Assembly: GCF_005144885.1 (NCBI RefSeq)
Contig: NZ_CP039690.1
Span: forward strand, 1,178,001-1,242,000
Source: Phreatobacter stygius
GTDB lineage: Bacteria > Pseudomonadota > Alphaproteobacteria > Rhizobiales > Phreatobacteraceae
Reading direction: 5' to 3'
Length of the DNA: 64,000 nucleotides
The position numbers and the translations under genes are program-made. Shown here piece by piece: positions 44,557-52,963 of the stretch. Below the pieces are notes generated by a model. It had not been told where the DNA came from, did no database searches, and worked only from the letters and a program-made list of their open reading frames with translations. Numbering within the stretch: position 1 is the stretch's first letter; each line of letters opens with the position of its first letter.

Positions 44557-45813
44557 ATGAAAGCGTCGATCGCGATGAGGCTGTCAGGCGGCCGCTGTCT
44601 CCGGGCGGCGCTGTGCTTGTTTCTCGGCCTCGTCTTCTGCTTGGTCATCAGGCCGGCCGAAGCACAGCCCATGCTGCGGATCGACCGCGAAAACGCGTCG
44701 GTTCGGGGCTGGCAGATCGGGCTCAGCGAGCGATTTGGCGGGTGTGTGGCCACGACCCGCTATACCGACCAGACAACCGTGTGGCTCGGCTTCACCGGCG
44801 AAGACAACACGGCCTTTCTGGCCTTTACCAACCCCAACTGGGCGTCGATCGAGAAGAACAAAGAGTACACCCTGGTCTTTCGCGCGGCGACCGGCCGCAA
44901 TTGGAGCGGCCGGTTTGCCGGCTTCGAACAGACCGCCGACGAAAAAGGGCTCGTCGGCTTTGGCCTTCGCAGGGAGTTCATCCTCGATCTCGCACGATCC
45001 GCTGGAATTCAGATCGTCTTCGAGCGACGGCCGATTGCCCGCCTGTCCCTGAGCGGCTCGTTGAGCGCGATCGAAGGCGTGCTTTTGTGCCACCGGCAAT
45101 TCGCCTTCAACCCGAAAGCCGGCGAGGATCGGCAGACCCGGTTGCCGCCGTCGAACGAGCGGCCGCGCGACGGCGCTTCCAGGCGCCCCGGCATGAGCAC
45201 CGGGACTGGCTTCTTCGTCTCGCGCGATGGCCATGTGCTGACCAACCATCATGTGGTGGAAAGCTGCACCGATGTGTCGGTGACCCGGCTCGGCGCGCCG
45301 CCGGTACCGGCGACCGTTGTCGGGCGCGATCCGGTCAATGATCTGGCCCTGCTGGCGACCGGCATGACGCCGGCGCGTGTGCCGTCTTTTTCGCCGCGCG
45401 TTCGCGTCGGGGAAAGCGTCTACATCTATGGATTTCCGCTGGCGGGGCTCCTTGCGACGGCCGGCAATTTCACCATCGGCAATATCTCGGCGCTGGCGGG
45501 CCTGCGTGACGACACCCGCATGCTCCAGCACTCCGCACCGACCCAACCCGGCAACAGCGGTGGCGCCCTGATCGACGAACGGGGCAATGTCGTCGGGATC
45601 ATCGTGTCCAAGCTCAACGTCCTGGCGCTTGCGCAGCGCAACATGGATATCGCTCAGAACGTCAATTTCGCCATCCGCGCCGGCGTCGCGACCAACTTCC
45701 TGGATGTGAACGGCGTCGCCGGTTCGGAGCGCCCCAGCGAGCAGAAGCTCGACCCGGCGACACTTGCCGACCAGTCCCGCGAATTCACCCTGCAGGTGAT
45801 CTGCAACCGATAG
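44557..45813 (+). CDS. Exported trypsin-like (S1/DegP-type) serine protease
   Basis: A 418-residue protein with a signal peptide (CLRAALCLFLGLVFCLVIRP, cleavage after AEAQ), an unfamiliar N-terminal domain of about 170 residues with two cysteines, and a C-terminal trypsin-like domain. The triad is His in LTNHHVVES, Asp in DPVNDLALL and Ser in QPGNSGGALI. No PDZ domain follows, so it is not a typical DegP. It acts in the periplasm or outside; the N-terminal domain probably decides its target. ATG 44557 is used; ATG 44575 is an alternative. Confidence 0.85.
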   Translation: MKASIAMRLSGGRCLRAALCLFLGLVFCLVIRPAEAQPMLRIDRENASVRGWQIGLSERFGGCVATTRYTDQTTVWLGFTGEDNTAFLAFTNPNWASIEKNKEYTLVFRAATGRNWSGRFAGFEQTADEKGLVGFGLRREFILDLARSAGIQIVFERRPIARLSLSGSLSAIEGVLLCHRQFAFNPKAGEDRQTRLPPSNERPRDGASRRPGMSTGTGFFVSRDGHVLTNHHVVESCTDVSVTRLGAPPVPATVVGRDPVNDLALLATGMTPARVPSFSPRVRVGESVYIYGFPLAGLLATAGNFTIGNISALAGLRDDTRMLQHSAPTQPGNSGGALIDERGNVVGIIVSKLNVLALAQRNMDIAQNVNFAIRAGVATNFLDVNGVAGSERPSEQKLDPATLADQSREFTLQVICNR

Positions 45814-45834
45814 GGCGCGCCGACACCAGCGCGC

Positions 45835-47259
45835 TCAGGCGCCGAGCGGCAAGGCGTAGGGGCTCTTGTCGCGCTTGAGGAACCGGCCGTCGCCGGGGCT
45901 GCCCCGCACCTTGCCCTCTTCGACCACGGTCCTGCCGCGGGCGATCGTCATCACCGGATAGCCGGTGACCTCGAAACCCTCCCACGGCGTGTAGTCCGAA
46001 CCGTGATGCAGGATCTCCTGGCGCAGCGTTTCCTTGCGGTTGGCGTCCCACAGCACGATGTCGGCGTCGGCGCCAACAGCGATCGTGCCCTTCTGCGGAT
46101 AGAGCCCATACATCTTGGCGTGGTTGGTCGAGGTCAGCGCGACGAATTCATTGGCCGAGATGCGGCCCTTGGCGACACCCTCCGACCAGAGGATCGGCAT
46201 GCGCGTCTCGACGCCCGGAATGCCGTTCGGCACCCAGCGGAACGAGGTCCTGCCCTTAGGGCTCAGCTTGCCGCGCGGGCTGTCGTAGAAGAACGGGCAG
46301 TGGTCGGACGAGAAGGTCTGGAACACGCCCTGCTTGAGCCCCTCCCAGATCGCCTTCTGGCTGTCGGTGTCGCGCGGCGGCGGCGAACAGACATATTTGG
46401 CCCCGCTCATATCCATGTTGAGGCCCTTCATGTCATCGGCCGTCAGCGTGATATATTGCGGGCAGGTCTCGGCATAGACCTTCAGGCCGCGCTGCCTGGC
46501 CCAGCGGATCTGCTCCATCGCCTCGCGGCCCGAGACATGCACGATCATGATCGGCACATCGAGCAATTCGGCGTGGCTGATGGCGCGGTGGGCCGCCTCG
46601 CGCTCGACGATCTCGGGCCGTGACACGCCATGGTAATAAGGCGCGGTCTTGCCCGCCTGTTCCAGCCGGTCGGCCAGGAACTTGATCGAGTCGTAGCCCT
46701 CGGCATGGACCATGACGAGCGCCTGTTCGCGCCGGGCGACCGAGAAGACCTCGAGCAATTGCCGGTCGGTCAGCACCAGGTCGTCATAGGTCATGAACAC
46801 CTTGAACGAGGTGCAGCCGTCGGCGAACAGCGCCGGCAGTTCCTGGTTCAGGACCGTCGGAGTCGGATCCGAGACGATCAGGTGGAAGCCGTAATCGATC
46901 AGCGACTGGCCTTCGGCCTTGGCGTGATATTCGGTCACGCAGGCGCGCAGCGACCGGCCTTTGATCTGCATGGCGAAGGGAATGATCGTCGTGTTGCCGC
47001 CGGCCGCGGCCGAGCGCGAGCCACTCTCGAAACCGTCGGCCATGGTCACGTCGGGGCCGGAATCCTGGTCGAGATGAACGTGGCTGTCGATGCCGCCGGG
47101 CATGACCAGCAGGCCCGAGGCATCGATCGTCCGGGCGGCCCCCGTCACCGCCTCGGCGAGCAGCGCGATGCGGCCGTTGCGGATGCCGATATCGCAACGG
47201 ATGGTGTCCGATGCGGTGACGACGGTGCCGCCGCGAATGGCGAGATCGAGATCGGGCAT
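45835..47259 (-). CDS. D-hydantoinase / dihydropyrimidinase
   Basis: A 474-residue cyclic amidohydrolase. All metal ligands of hydantoinases are present at expected spacing: His60 and His62 (GGIDSHVHLD), carboxylated Lys153 (CTSFKVFMTYDD), His185 (VMVHAEG), His241 (IVHVSG) and Asp319 (SSDHCPF). It opens 5-substituted hydantoins or dihydropyrimidines to N-carbamoyl amino acids, which the D-carbamoylase at 34977 could then hydrolyse. ATG 47259 follows GAGGAG. It lies 55 bases behind a DUF35/thiolase operon on the same strand. Confidence 0.93.
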   Translation of the reverse strand: MPDLDLAIRGGTVVTASDTIRCDIGIRNGRIALLAEAVTGAARTIDASGLLVMPGGIDSHVHLDQDSGPDVTMADGFESGSRSAAAGGNTTIIPFAMQIKGRSLRACVTEYHAKAEGQSLIDYGFHLIVSDPTPTVLNQELPALFADGCTSFKVFMTYDDLVLTDRQLLEVFSVARREQALVMVHAEGYDSIKFLADRLEQAGKTAPYYHGVSRPEIVEREAAHRAISHAELLDVPIMIVHVSGREAMEQIRWARQRGLKVYAETCPQYITLTADDMKGLNMDMSGAKYVCSPPPRDTDSQKAIWEGLKQGVFQTFSSDHCPFFYDSPRGKLSPKGRTSFRWVPNGIPGVETRMPILWSEGVAKGRISANEFVALTSTNHAKMYGLYPQKGTIAVGADADIVLWDANRKETLRQEILHHGSDYTPWEGFEVTGYPVMTIARGRTVVEEGKVRGSPGDGRFLKRDKSPYALPLGA

Positions 47260-47314
47260 GGCAGGCTCCTCAACAGCGCAGGCCATCCTGTGGCACCGCA
47301 TTTCCGGCCTTGCG

Positions 47315-47626
47315 TCAAGCGCGGAAAATTGTCGGCAGGCCATTCTCCGCGCGAACTGTGACCCGTTCGCCGATGACGAGATCGGTCGGTGCTCGCGCCA
47401 TGATCCGCGGCCCCTCGTCGAGCGTCACCAGCGCGATGCCGTAGCCGCCGGCCACATCGAGATCCGGTGTCGGCGCCCGATGCACTGACGTCGCCGACCA
47501 GACCGTGCCGCCGCCTTTGGCCTCGACAACGGCGATATCGGTTGCGGCACAAGCCGGACACATGGCGCGCCGGAACTGCCAGACATGGCCGCAGGCGCGG
47601 CAGGAAAAAAGCGCGACGCCGCTCAC
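47315..47626 (-). CDS. DUF35 zinc-ribbon/OB-fold protein
   Basis: A 103-residue protein with an N-terminal rubredoxin-like zinc ribbon (CRACGHVWQFRRAMCPAC) and a C-terminal OB fold (GTVWSATSVHRAP; GYGIALVTLDEGPRIMA). The start is GTG 47626, overlapping the thiolase stop (GTGA). DUF35 proteins form complexes with thiolase-like partners and shape their acyl-CoA site or act in retro-aldol reactions (as in steroid side-chain Ltp2/ChsH2 pairs). Here it is coupled to the thiolase immediately upstream. Confidence 0.9.
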   Translation of the reverse strand: MSGVALFSCRACGHVWQFRRAMCPACAATDIAVVEAKGGGTVWSATSVHRAPTPDLDVAGGYGIALVTLDEGPRIMARAPTDLVIGERVTVRAENGLPTIFRA

Positions 47627-48759
47627 GACAGCCGCTCCAGGACGAAGCCGACGTGGCTGGAAAGCGTTCCGCCATCGGCGTGGCAATAGGCGAGCGGCGC
47701 GTCTCTGACCTGCCGGTTTCCCGCCTCGCCACGCATCTGGCCGACCACCTCGACGACATGAGCCATGAAGCCGGCGACGCCTGGATGGCCGAAGGAGAGA
47801 AGCCCGCCATGCAGGTTGAGCGGCAAGGCGCCGTCGCGGCCGAACCGGCCCTCGCGCGCCGCGCGCCCGGCCCCGCCTGGCGGTGCGAAACCGAGCGCTT
47901 CCAGGAAGATCGCCAGCGTCGGGGTGAAACTGTCATAGATGCCGAGAAGCCCGACATCGGCGGGTTTGCGGCCGGCCGTCTCGAAGGCCGCGGCACCGGC
48001 GATCCTGGCGCCGAGCCCGAGATCGTCAGGGATCTCCGAGACGTGCTGATGGGTATGCGCTTCGCCCCAGCCGGTCAGCTTGATCGCGGCCTTGGCGAGC
48101 GGCTCGGCCGAGACGATCACCGCCGCGCCGCCATCGGTGATCGGGCAGCAATCGAGCAGCTTCAACGGCGTCGACACCGGCTTCGACGCCATCACGTCCT
48201 CGACCGTGATGGCTTTGCGCAGTTGCGCCAGCGGATGACCGAGGGCATGCCGGCGCATCAGCACGGCGAGCTCGGCAAGCTCGGCTTCGTTGGCACCAGT
48301 CTCATGGAGATAGCGCGCGGCGAGCAGGGCGTAATAGGCGGGTATCGAGGCGCCGAGCGGCACCTCGTGCTCGGGATGGCCGACGGTTGCCAGCGTCTTC
48401 ACCGCATCGTCCCGGCTCTGGCCGGTCAGCCGGTTTTCACCGCCGACCACCAGCACGTGCCGGCAGGCGCCGGCGGCGATCAGGTGGCGCGCCAGCACCA
48501 GCGCCATGGCGCCGGTCGCGCCGCCGCATTGCGCCTGATGGGCATGGCGCGGCTTCAACCCCAGCCGCTCGCAGACAACAGTCCCCATCATCAGATGTGG
48601 ATGGGTGGTGGCATAACCGGTGATCAGGCCGTCGAGCGCGTCGCGTTGAAGACCACTGTCGGCAAGCGCCGCCAACACGGCCTGCTCCATCAGGTCGAGC
48701 GGCTGAAGGCCCGGGTGCTTGCCATAGGCGGTGATGCCGATGCCGGTCAGATAGGCCAT
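47623..48759 (-). CDS. Thiolase family protein (SCP-x/Ltp2-like)
   Basis: A thiolase of about 378 residues of the SCP-x-like branch. It has the cysteine of QAQCGGATGAMALVL, the HGGLLSFGHPGVAGF block with the catalytic histidine region, and YCHADGGTLSSHVGFVL at the C-terminus. ATG 48759 shares a base with the preceding stop (TGATG). With DUF35 downstream and an acyl-CoA ligase and dehydrogenase upstream it probably cleaves a beta-keto or beta-hydroxy acyl-CoA in a catabolic route. Substrate unknown. Confidence 0.88.
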   Translation of the reverse strand: MAYLTGIGITAYGKHPGLQPLDLMEQAVLAALADSGLQRDALDGLITGYATTHPHLMMGTVVCERLGLKPRHAHQAQCGGATGAMALVLARHLIAAGACRHVLVVGGENRLTGQSRDDAVKTLATVGHPEHEVPLGASIPAYYALLAARYLHETGANEAELAELAVLMRRHALGHPLAQLRKAITVEDVMASKPVSTPLKLLDCCPITDGGAAVIVSAEPLAKAAIKLTGWGEAHTHQHVSEIPDDLGLGARIAGAAAFETAGRKPADVGLLGIYDSFTPTLAIFLEALGFAPPGGAGRAAREGRFGRDGALPLNLHGGLLSFGHPGVAGFMAHVVEVVGQMRGEAGNRQVRDAPLAYCHADGGTLSSHVGFVLERLS

Positions 48760-50855
48760 CACCCAGACCCTGGTGTCACCAGCGCGTCGAGCATCACCGC
48801 GCCCTTTGCGCGCACCAGCAGCGGGTTGATCTCGATCGTGTCGAAGCGCCCGGCATTGGCGGCGGCCACCCTCGATAGCGCGGCCAGCGCCGCCGCCGCG
48901 GCCGCCACATCCACCTTCGGTCTGCCACGCAGGCCATCGAGCAGCGCGCGGCCCTTCAGGCTGTCGATCATGGCCAGCGCCTCGGCCTCGCCGATCGGGG
49001 CGGCACGGAAGACGACGTCCTGCATCACCTCGACGAACAGCCCGCCGAGCCCGACCATGACCACCGGCCCGAAGACCGGATCCGTCCGCGCGGCGACGAT
49101 CAGCTCGACGCCCTCGCCGGCCATCGGACCGACCAGCACGCCGTCGATCCGGGCTTGCGGATGGGCCGCCGATACCGCCTGGATCATGACGCGCGCCCGT
49201 GCGCCGGCATCATCAGGCGCGACATTCAGGGCCACGCCGCCGGCATCGGATTTGTGCGCGATGTCGGCGGAAGCGATCTTCAGTGCCACCGGCCCGCCAA
49301 AAGCCAAGGCGGTGGCGGTGACGTCCTCCGGCGTCCGCGCCACCTGCTCGGGCAGCGCCTCCAGCCCGGCCTTGACCAGAAACGCCTTGGCGGCGGCTTC
49401 GGTCGTCTCCGCGCCGGTCAGCCGCGGCGTGCCGGTGAGATCGATGGCCGATCGGCCGCCCGCCTTCAGCGCCTTGCCGATGGCGGCGAGCGCACCGAGC
49501 GTCGCCACCACCCGGCTCGGATCCTCGTTCAGAATGATGCCCTTGGCACGATAGGCGCTGAGCACCTCGTCCGGCGCCGAAACCGCGAGCGCAATGGTGC
49601 GGTCCTCATATCCCTGCATCGCCTCGGCGATGACGCCTTGAAGCTTCTCGCCCATCACCGGCGAGGCGATCCAGGTCATGAAGAAGCCGGCAACGGCATC
49701 GACGTCGCCATCCTCCAGGATGGCCCGCAGCGCGCGGCCGACAAGCCCGAGATCGTTCATCGCCTGGGCGGTGAAATCGACCGGGTTGACGAAGGAGCCG
49801 AGCGGGTTCTCCGCCTTCAACCGCGCCTGGGTCGCCGCCGGCATGACCGGCAGGACCAGGCCGGCATTCTCAGCGTCATCGGCCATCAGCACGCCGGCGC
49901 CGCCGGAAATGGTCAGCACGCCGAGCCGGTTACCGGCGAGTGGTCCACGTCGCGCCAGGGCCTCGACCACGTCGATCAGTTCCTCGGTCGTGCGCGCCCG
50001 GTAGCCGCCCATCTGACGGACCACCGCATCGAAAACCTGGTCGTCGCCGGCAAGTGAGGCGGTGTGCGACATCGCCGCCGCCGCGCCGCTCTCCGACCGG
50101 CCGACCTTGATCAGCACCACCGGCTTGCCGGCGGCACGCGCCATGCCGAGCGCACCGAGAAAGGCCGGGCCGTCCTTCACGCCTTCGACATAGGCCGCGA
50201 TCACCTTGACGCCGTCGTCCCCGGCCATGTGGCCGATCGCGTCGGCGACCGTGATGTCGGCCTCGTTGCCGGTGGCGAGCCAACGCGCCGCGCCGAGCCC
50301 GCGCTTCTTCAGCAGCACATAGATATAGCTCGCATAGGCGCCGGACTGGCCGATGATGCCAATCGGCGCGTCGGGCGCCCGCTCACCCTCGAGGAACGAG
50401 CCGAAGGTCGCGGCATGGCCTGACGAGGCGTTGTAGACACCGAGGCAATTGGGCCCGAGCAGGCGCATGCCCTTGGCCCGCGCCGCCGCAACCAGTTCCT
50501 GCTGGCGCAGCACACCCTCCGGGCCGGCTTCGGCATAGTTCGCGGTGAAGACGACGGCGCCCCGGGCCCCCTTGGCGGCCGCCTGTTCGATTGTCGGCAA
50601 GGCGAGTTCTGGCGGCACCGCCACCACGACGCAATCGAGGCCGTCTGGAACGTCGGCCAGCGACGCATAGGCCTTCAGTCCCTGGATCTCCGAGCGGTTC
50701 GGATTGATCGGATAAAGCGCGCCGGCGAAGCCGGTCTGCTTGTAATAGCGGATCGGCCGCCCGCCAATGCGGGCGGGATCGACCGAGGCGCCGACAATGG
50801 CGATCGAGTGCGGTGACAGGACGGCATCGATGCCGTCGACGCGAGGCGCCGTCAT
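48759..50855 (-). CDS. ADP-forming acetate/acyl-CoA ligase family protein
   Basis: A 698-residue fused alpha-beta acyl-CoA synthetase (NDP-forming). The CoA-binding domain is at the N-terminus (SIAIVGASVDPARIGGRPIR; LLGPNCLGVYN), the phosphohistidine loop is AAMSHTASLAGDD near residue 260, and an ATP-grasp domain is at the C-terminus (GPVALKIASADIAHKSDAGG; VELIVAARTDPVFGPVVMVG). It activates a carboxylic acid with ATP and CoA, giving ADP. Overlaps both neighbours (ATGA with the dehydrogenase, TGATG with the thiolase). It is the entry step for the operon's acid. Confidence 0.93.
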   Translation of the reverse strand: MTAPRVDGIDAVLSPHSIAIVGASVDPARIGGRPIRYYKQTGFAGALYPINPNRSEIQGLKAYASLADVPDGLDCVVVAVPPELALPTIEQAAAKGARGAVVFTANYAEAGPEGVLRQQELVAAARAKGMRLLGPNCLGVYNASSGHAATFGSFLEGERAPDAPIGIIGQSGAYASYIYVLLKKRGLGAARWLATGNEADITVADAIGHMAGDDGVKVIAAYVEGVKDGPAFLGALGMARAAGKPVVLIKVGRSESGAAAAMSHTASLAGDDQVFDAVVRQMGGYRARTTEELIDVVEALARRGPLAGNRLGVLTISGGAGVLMADDAENAGLVLPVMPAATQARLKAENPLGSFVNPVDFTAQAMNDLGLVGRALRAILEDGDVDAVAGFFMTWIASPVMGEKLQGVIAEAMQGYEDRTIALAVSAPDEVLSAYRAKGIILNEDPSRVVATLGALAAIGKALKAGGRSAIDLTGTPRLTGAETTEAAAKAFLVKAGLEALPEQVARTPEDVTATALAFGGPVALKIASADIAHKSDAGGVALNVAPDDAGARARVMIQAVSAAHPQARIDGVLVGPMAGEGVELIVAARTDPVFGPVVMVGLGGLFVEVMQDVVFRAAPIGEAEALAMIDSLKGRALLDGLRGRPKVDVAAAAAALAALSRVAAANAGRFDTIEINPLLVRAKGAVMLDALVTPGSG

Positions 50856-51943
50856 GCCGCCGGTTCCGCCTCGAGCACGATGCGGCCGGCGACCCGGCCG
50901 GCGGCCAGGTCCGTCAAGGCACCATTCACTTCAGCCATAGGCCGGCGTTCGATCGCCACCGGCGGCAGGCCGACACGTCGCGCCAGCGCGACGAACTCCT
51001 TGAGGTCGTTGAGCGAGCCGACATAGGAACCGCGAATGGTCACGGCGCGCATCGGCAGATAGGGCAACGGATAGCGCAGCTCGCCGCCATAGAGCCCGAC
51101 GATCACATAGGTGCCGCCCTTGCGCACAGCGTTGATGCCGAGCGTGCTGGTCTCTTCGCTGCCGACGAAATCGAGCGCCGAGGCAAGCGCGCCGGCACCG
51201 AAAGCCGCGAGCTGCTTGGCGGCATCCGGCGCAAAGGGATCAAGCGTCGCCGCGACGCCGATCTTCTCGGCCGCGGCGCGCTTGTCCGGCGAGGGATCGA
51301 TGGCGATGACCGGCCCGAAGCCGAGCGCCTTCAATAGCTGCAGTGCCATCTGGCCGAGCCCGCCGCAGCCGAACACCGCGATCTTCTCGCCGGCGCGATG
51401 CGGCTGGATCTTCTTGATCGCGCTGTGCACGGTGACGCCCGAACAGGCATAGGTGGCGGCGACCGCCGGATCGATGCCCTCGACATCGACCAGGAATGTC
51501 GCGTCGGGCACCAGCACGTGCCGGGCAAAGCCGCCGCGTGCCTGGACGCCGTGAAACCTCGGTGCGGCGCACAGGTTCTCATCGCCCGACCGGCAGAGCG
51601 CACATTGGCCGCAGCCGATCCAGGGATGCACCAGCCGGCGCATGCCGGGTTTCACGTCGGTGACGTCAGGACCGACCGCCTCGACCGTGCCGAGAATCTC
51701 GTGGCCGAGGGTCAGCGGTGGGGCAATGCCGCGCTGGGTCAGGTCGAGCGTCCGCCCGGCCCCGAGATTGTAGGTGCCCTCCCGAATGTGCAGGTCGGAA
51801 TGGCAGACGCCGCAATGGCTGACCCGGACCAGCACCTCGCGCCCAACCGGAACTGGCAGCGGCTCGGTTTCGGCGACCAGCGCCTCGCAGATGGCGTTGA
51901 GGCGCCAGGATTGGGTGGAGCGGGCTTCGGCGAATGACGGCAT
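50852..51943 (-). CDS. Zinc-dependent alcohol dehydrogenase
   Basis: A 363-residue medium-chain dehydrogenase. Catalytic zinc residues are in SHCGVCHSDLH and the GHE of LTLGHEILG; the structural zinc lobe GCGQCALCRSGDENLC has all four cysteines; the NAD site is VFGCGGLGQMALQLL. ATG 51943 follows AGAGGA. First gene of a coupled operon with acyl-CoA ligase, thiolase and DUF35; it probably oxidises an alcohol toward the acid that the ligase activates, although no aldehyde dehydrogenase is present. Confidence 0.92.
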   Translation of the reverse strand: MPSFAEARSTQSWRLNAICEALVAETEPLPVPVGREVLVRVSHCGVCHSDLHIREGTYNLGAGRTLDLTQRGIAPPLTLGHEILGTVEAVGPDVTDVKPGMRRLVHPWIGCGQCALCRSGDENLCAAPRFHGVQARGGFARHVLVPDATFLVDVEGIDPAVAATYACSGVTVHSAIKKIQPHRAGEKIAVFGCGGLGQMALQLLKALGFGPVIAIDPSPDKRAAAEKIGVAATLDPFAPDAAKQLAAFGAGALASALDFVGSEETSTLGINAVRKGGTYVIVGLYGGELRYPLPYLPMRAVTIRGSYVGSLNDLKEFVALARRVGLPPVAIERRPMAEVNGALTDLAAGRVAGRIVLEAEPAA

Positions 51944-52073
51944 GGCGTGTCCTCTGATGCTGAGCTGATGGCGCTGCCTCCGGTTGGCCCGGACGTTGGA
52001 GCGAACGCTAGCATGGGAGAAGACGCTGTAAACGATCCAAGCGGCGGATCCCCTGCCCGCTCTTGGCAGGGCT

Positions 52074-52850
52074 CTAGCGGTTCCTGAACTCGGGCTTGCG
52101 CTTGGCCAGAAAGGCCGCGATGCCCTCGCGGAAATCGTCGGTTGCGAACAGAAGTCCTTGAGCCTGCGCTTCCATTTCGAGCGCCGTGTCGAGATCGGTG
52201 ACGGGCGCGGCCAGCACACGTTTGGTCGAGGCGACCGCGGTCGGCGCCAGCGCCGCGATCCCGGCCGCCAGAGCCAGGGCGCGCTCGAGCGCCCCGCCAT
52301 TCGGCGTGACCTCATCGGCAAGGCCGAGGCGCAGCGCCTCGCCGGCGCCGAGACTTGCCGCCGTCAGCATGATCCGCCTGGCCGCGCCACCGCCGATCCG
52401 CCGCGGCAGCGTATAGGCAAGGCCCATATCGGGCATCAGCCCGATCTTCGGGAACGAAGCCGAGAACTGGGCGCTCTCGCCGGCGACCACCAGGTCGCAG
52501 GCCGCCGCCAGTGCCAGGCCGCCGCCGGCGGCATTGCCCTCGACCGCCGCAATCACCGGCTGCGGTCCCCTGATGATCAGCCGGACGCAATCCTGCACGA
52601 TCGCCAGCCGCTGGCGCAGGCTCCACGGCGTCGTGTCCGACATGCTCGAGATGTCGCCGCCCGCCGAAAAATGCCCGCCGGCGCCGGTCAGGATGATGGC
52701 GCGAATGTCGGGATCGGCCTGCGCCGCCACCAGGCCGGCGCGCAACGCAATGCGCACCGGCAGCGACAGCGCGTTGCGCCTGGCACCGTGATCGATCGTC
52801 AGGGTTGCGATGGCGCCCGAAACGGACAGCGAGGCGGTACCGTCGCTCAT
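52074..52850 (-). CDS. Enoyl-CoA hydratase/isomerase family protein
   Basis: A 258-residue crotonase. Oxyanion-hole segments are GHFSAGGDISSM and GNAAGGGLALAAACDL. The active-site region reads KIGLMPDMGLAYTLPR, with Asp141 at the place used by PaaG-type isomerases instead of the usual Glu144, so an isomerase or hydratase of a modified enoyl-CoA is possible. It lies 130 bases upstream of the alcohol dehydrogenase operon on the same strand and likely belongs to that pathway. Confidence 0.9.
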   Translation of the reverse strand: MSDGTASLSVSGAIATLTIDHGARRNALSLPVRIALRAGLVAAQADPDIRAIILTGAGGHFSAGGDISSMSDTTPWSLRQRLAIVQDCVRLIIRGPQPVIAAVEGNAAGGGLALAAACDLVVAGESAQFSASFPKIGLMPDMGLAYTLPRRIGGGAARRIMLTAASLGAGEALRLGLADEVTPNGGALERALALAAGIAALAPTAVASTKRVLAAPVTDLDTALEMEAQAQGLLFATDDFREGIAAFLAKRKPEFRNR

Positions 52851-52963
52851 GGGACAGGCCCCTTGATCACAAGCGTGGGAAAATCGCTGCCGAGGGAAGC
52901 CTCCAGGGCAGGCTCCGTCAAGTCCTCATGCCCGCCCGGCCCAGCGCGGCTCACGAGCGCTCC

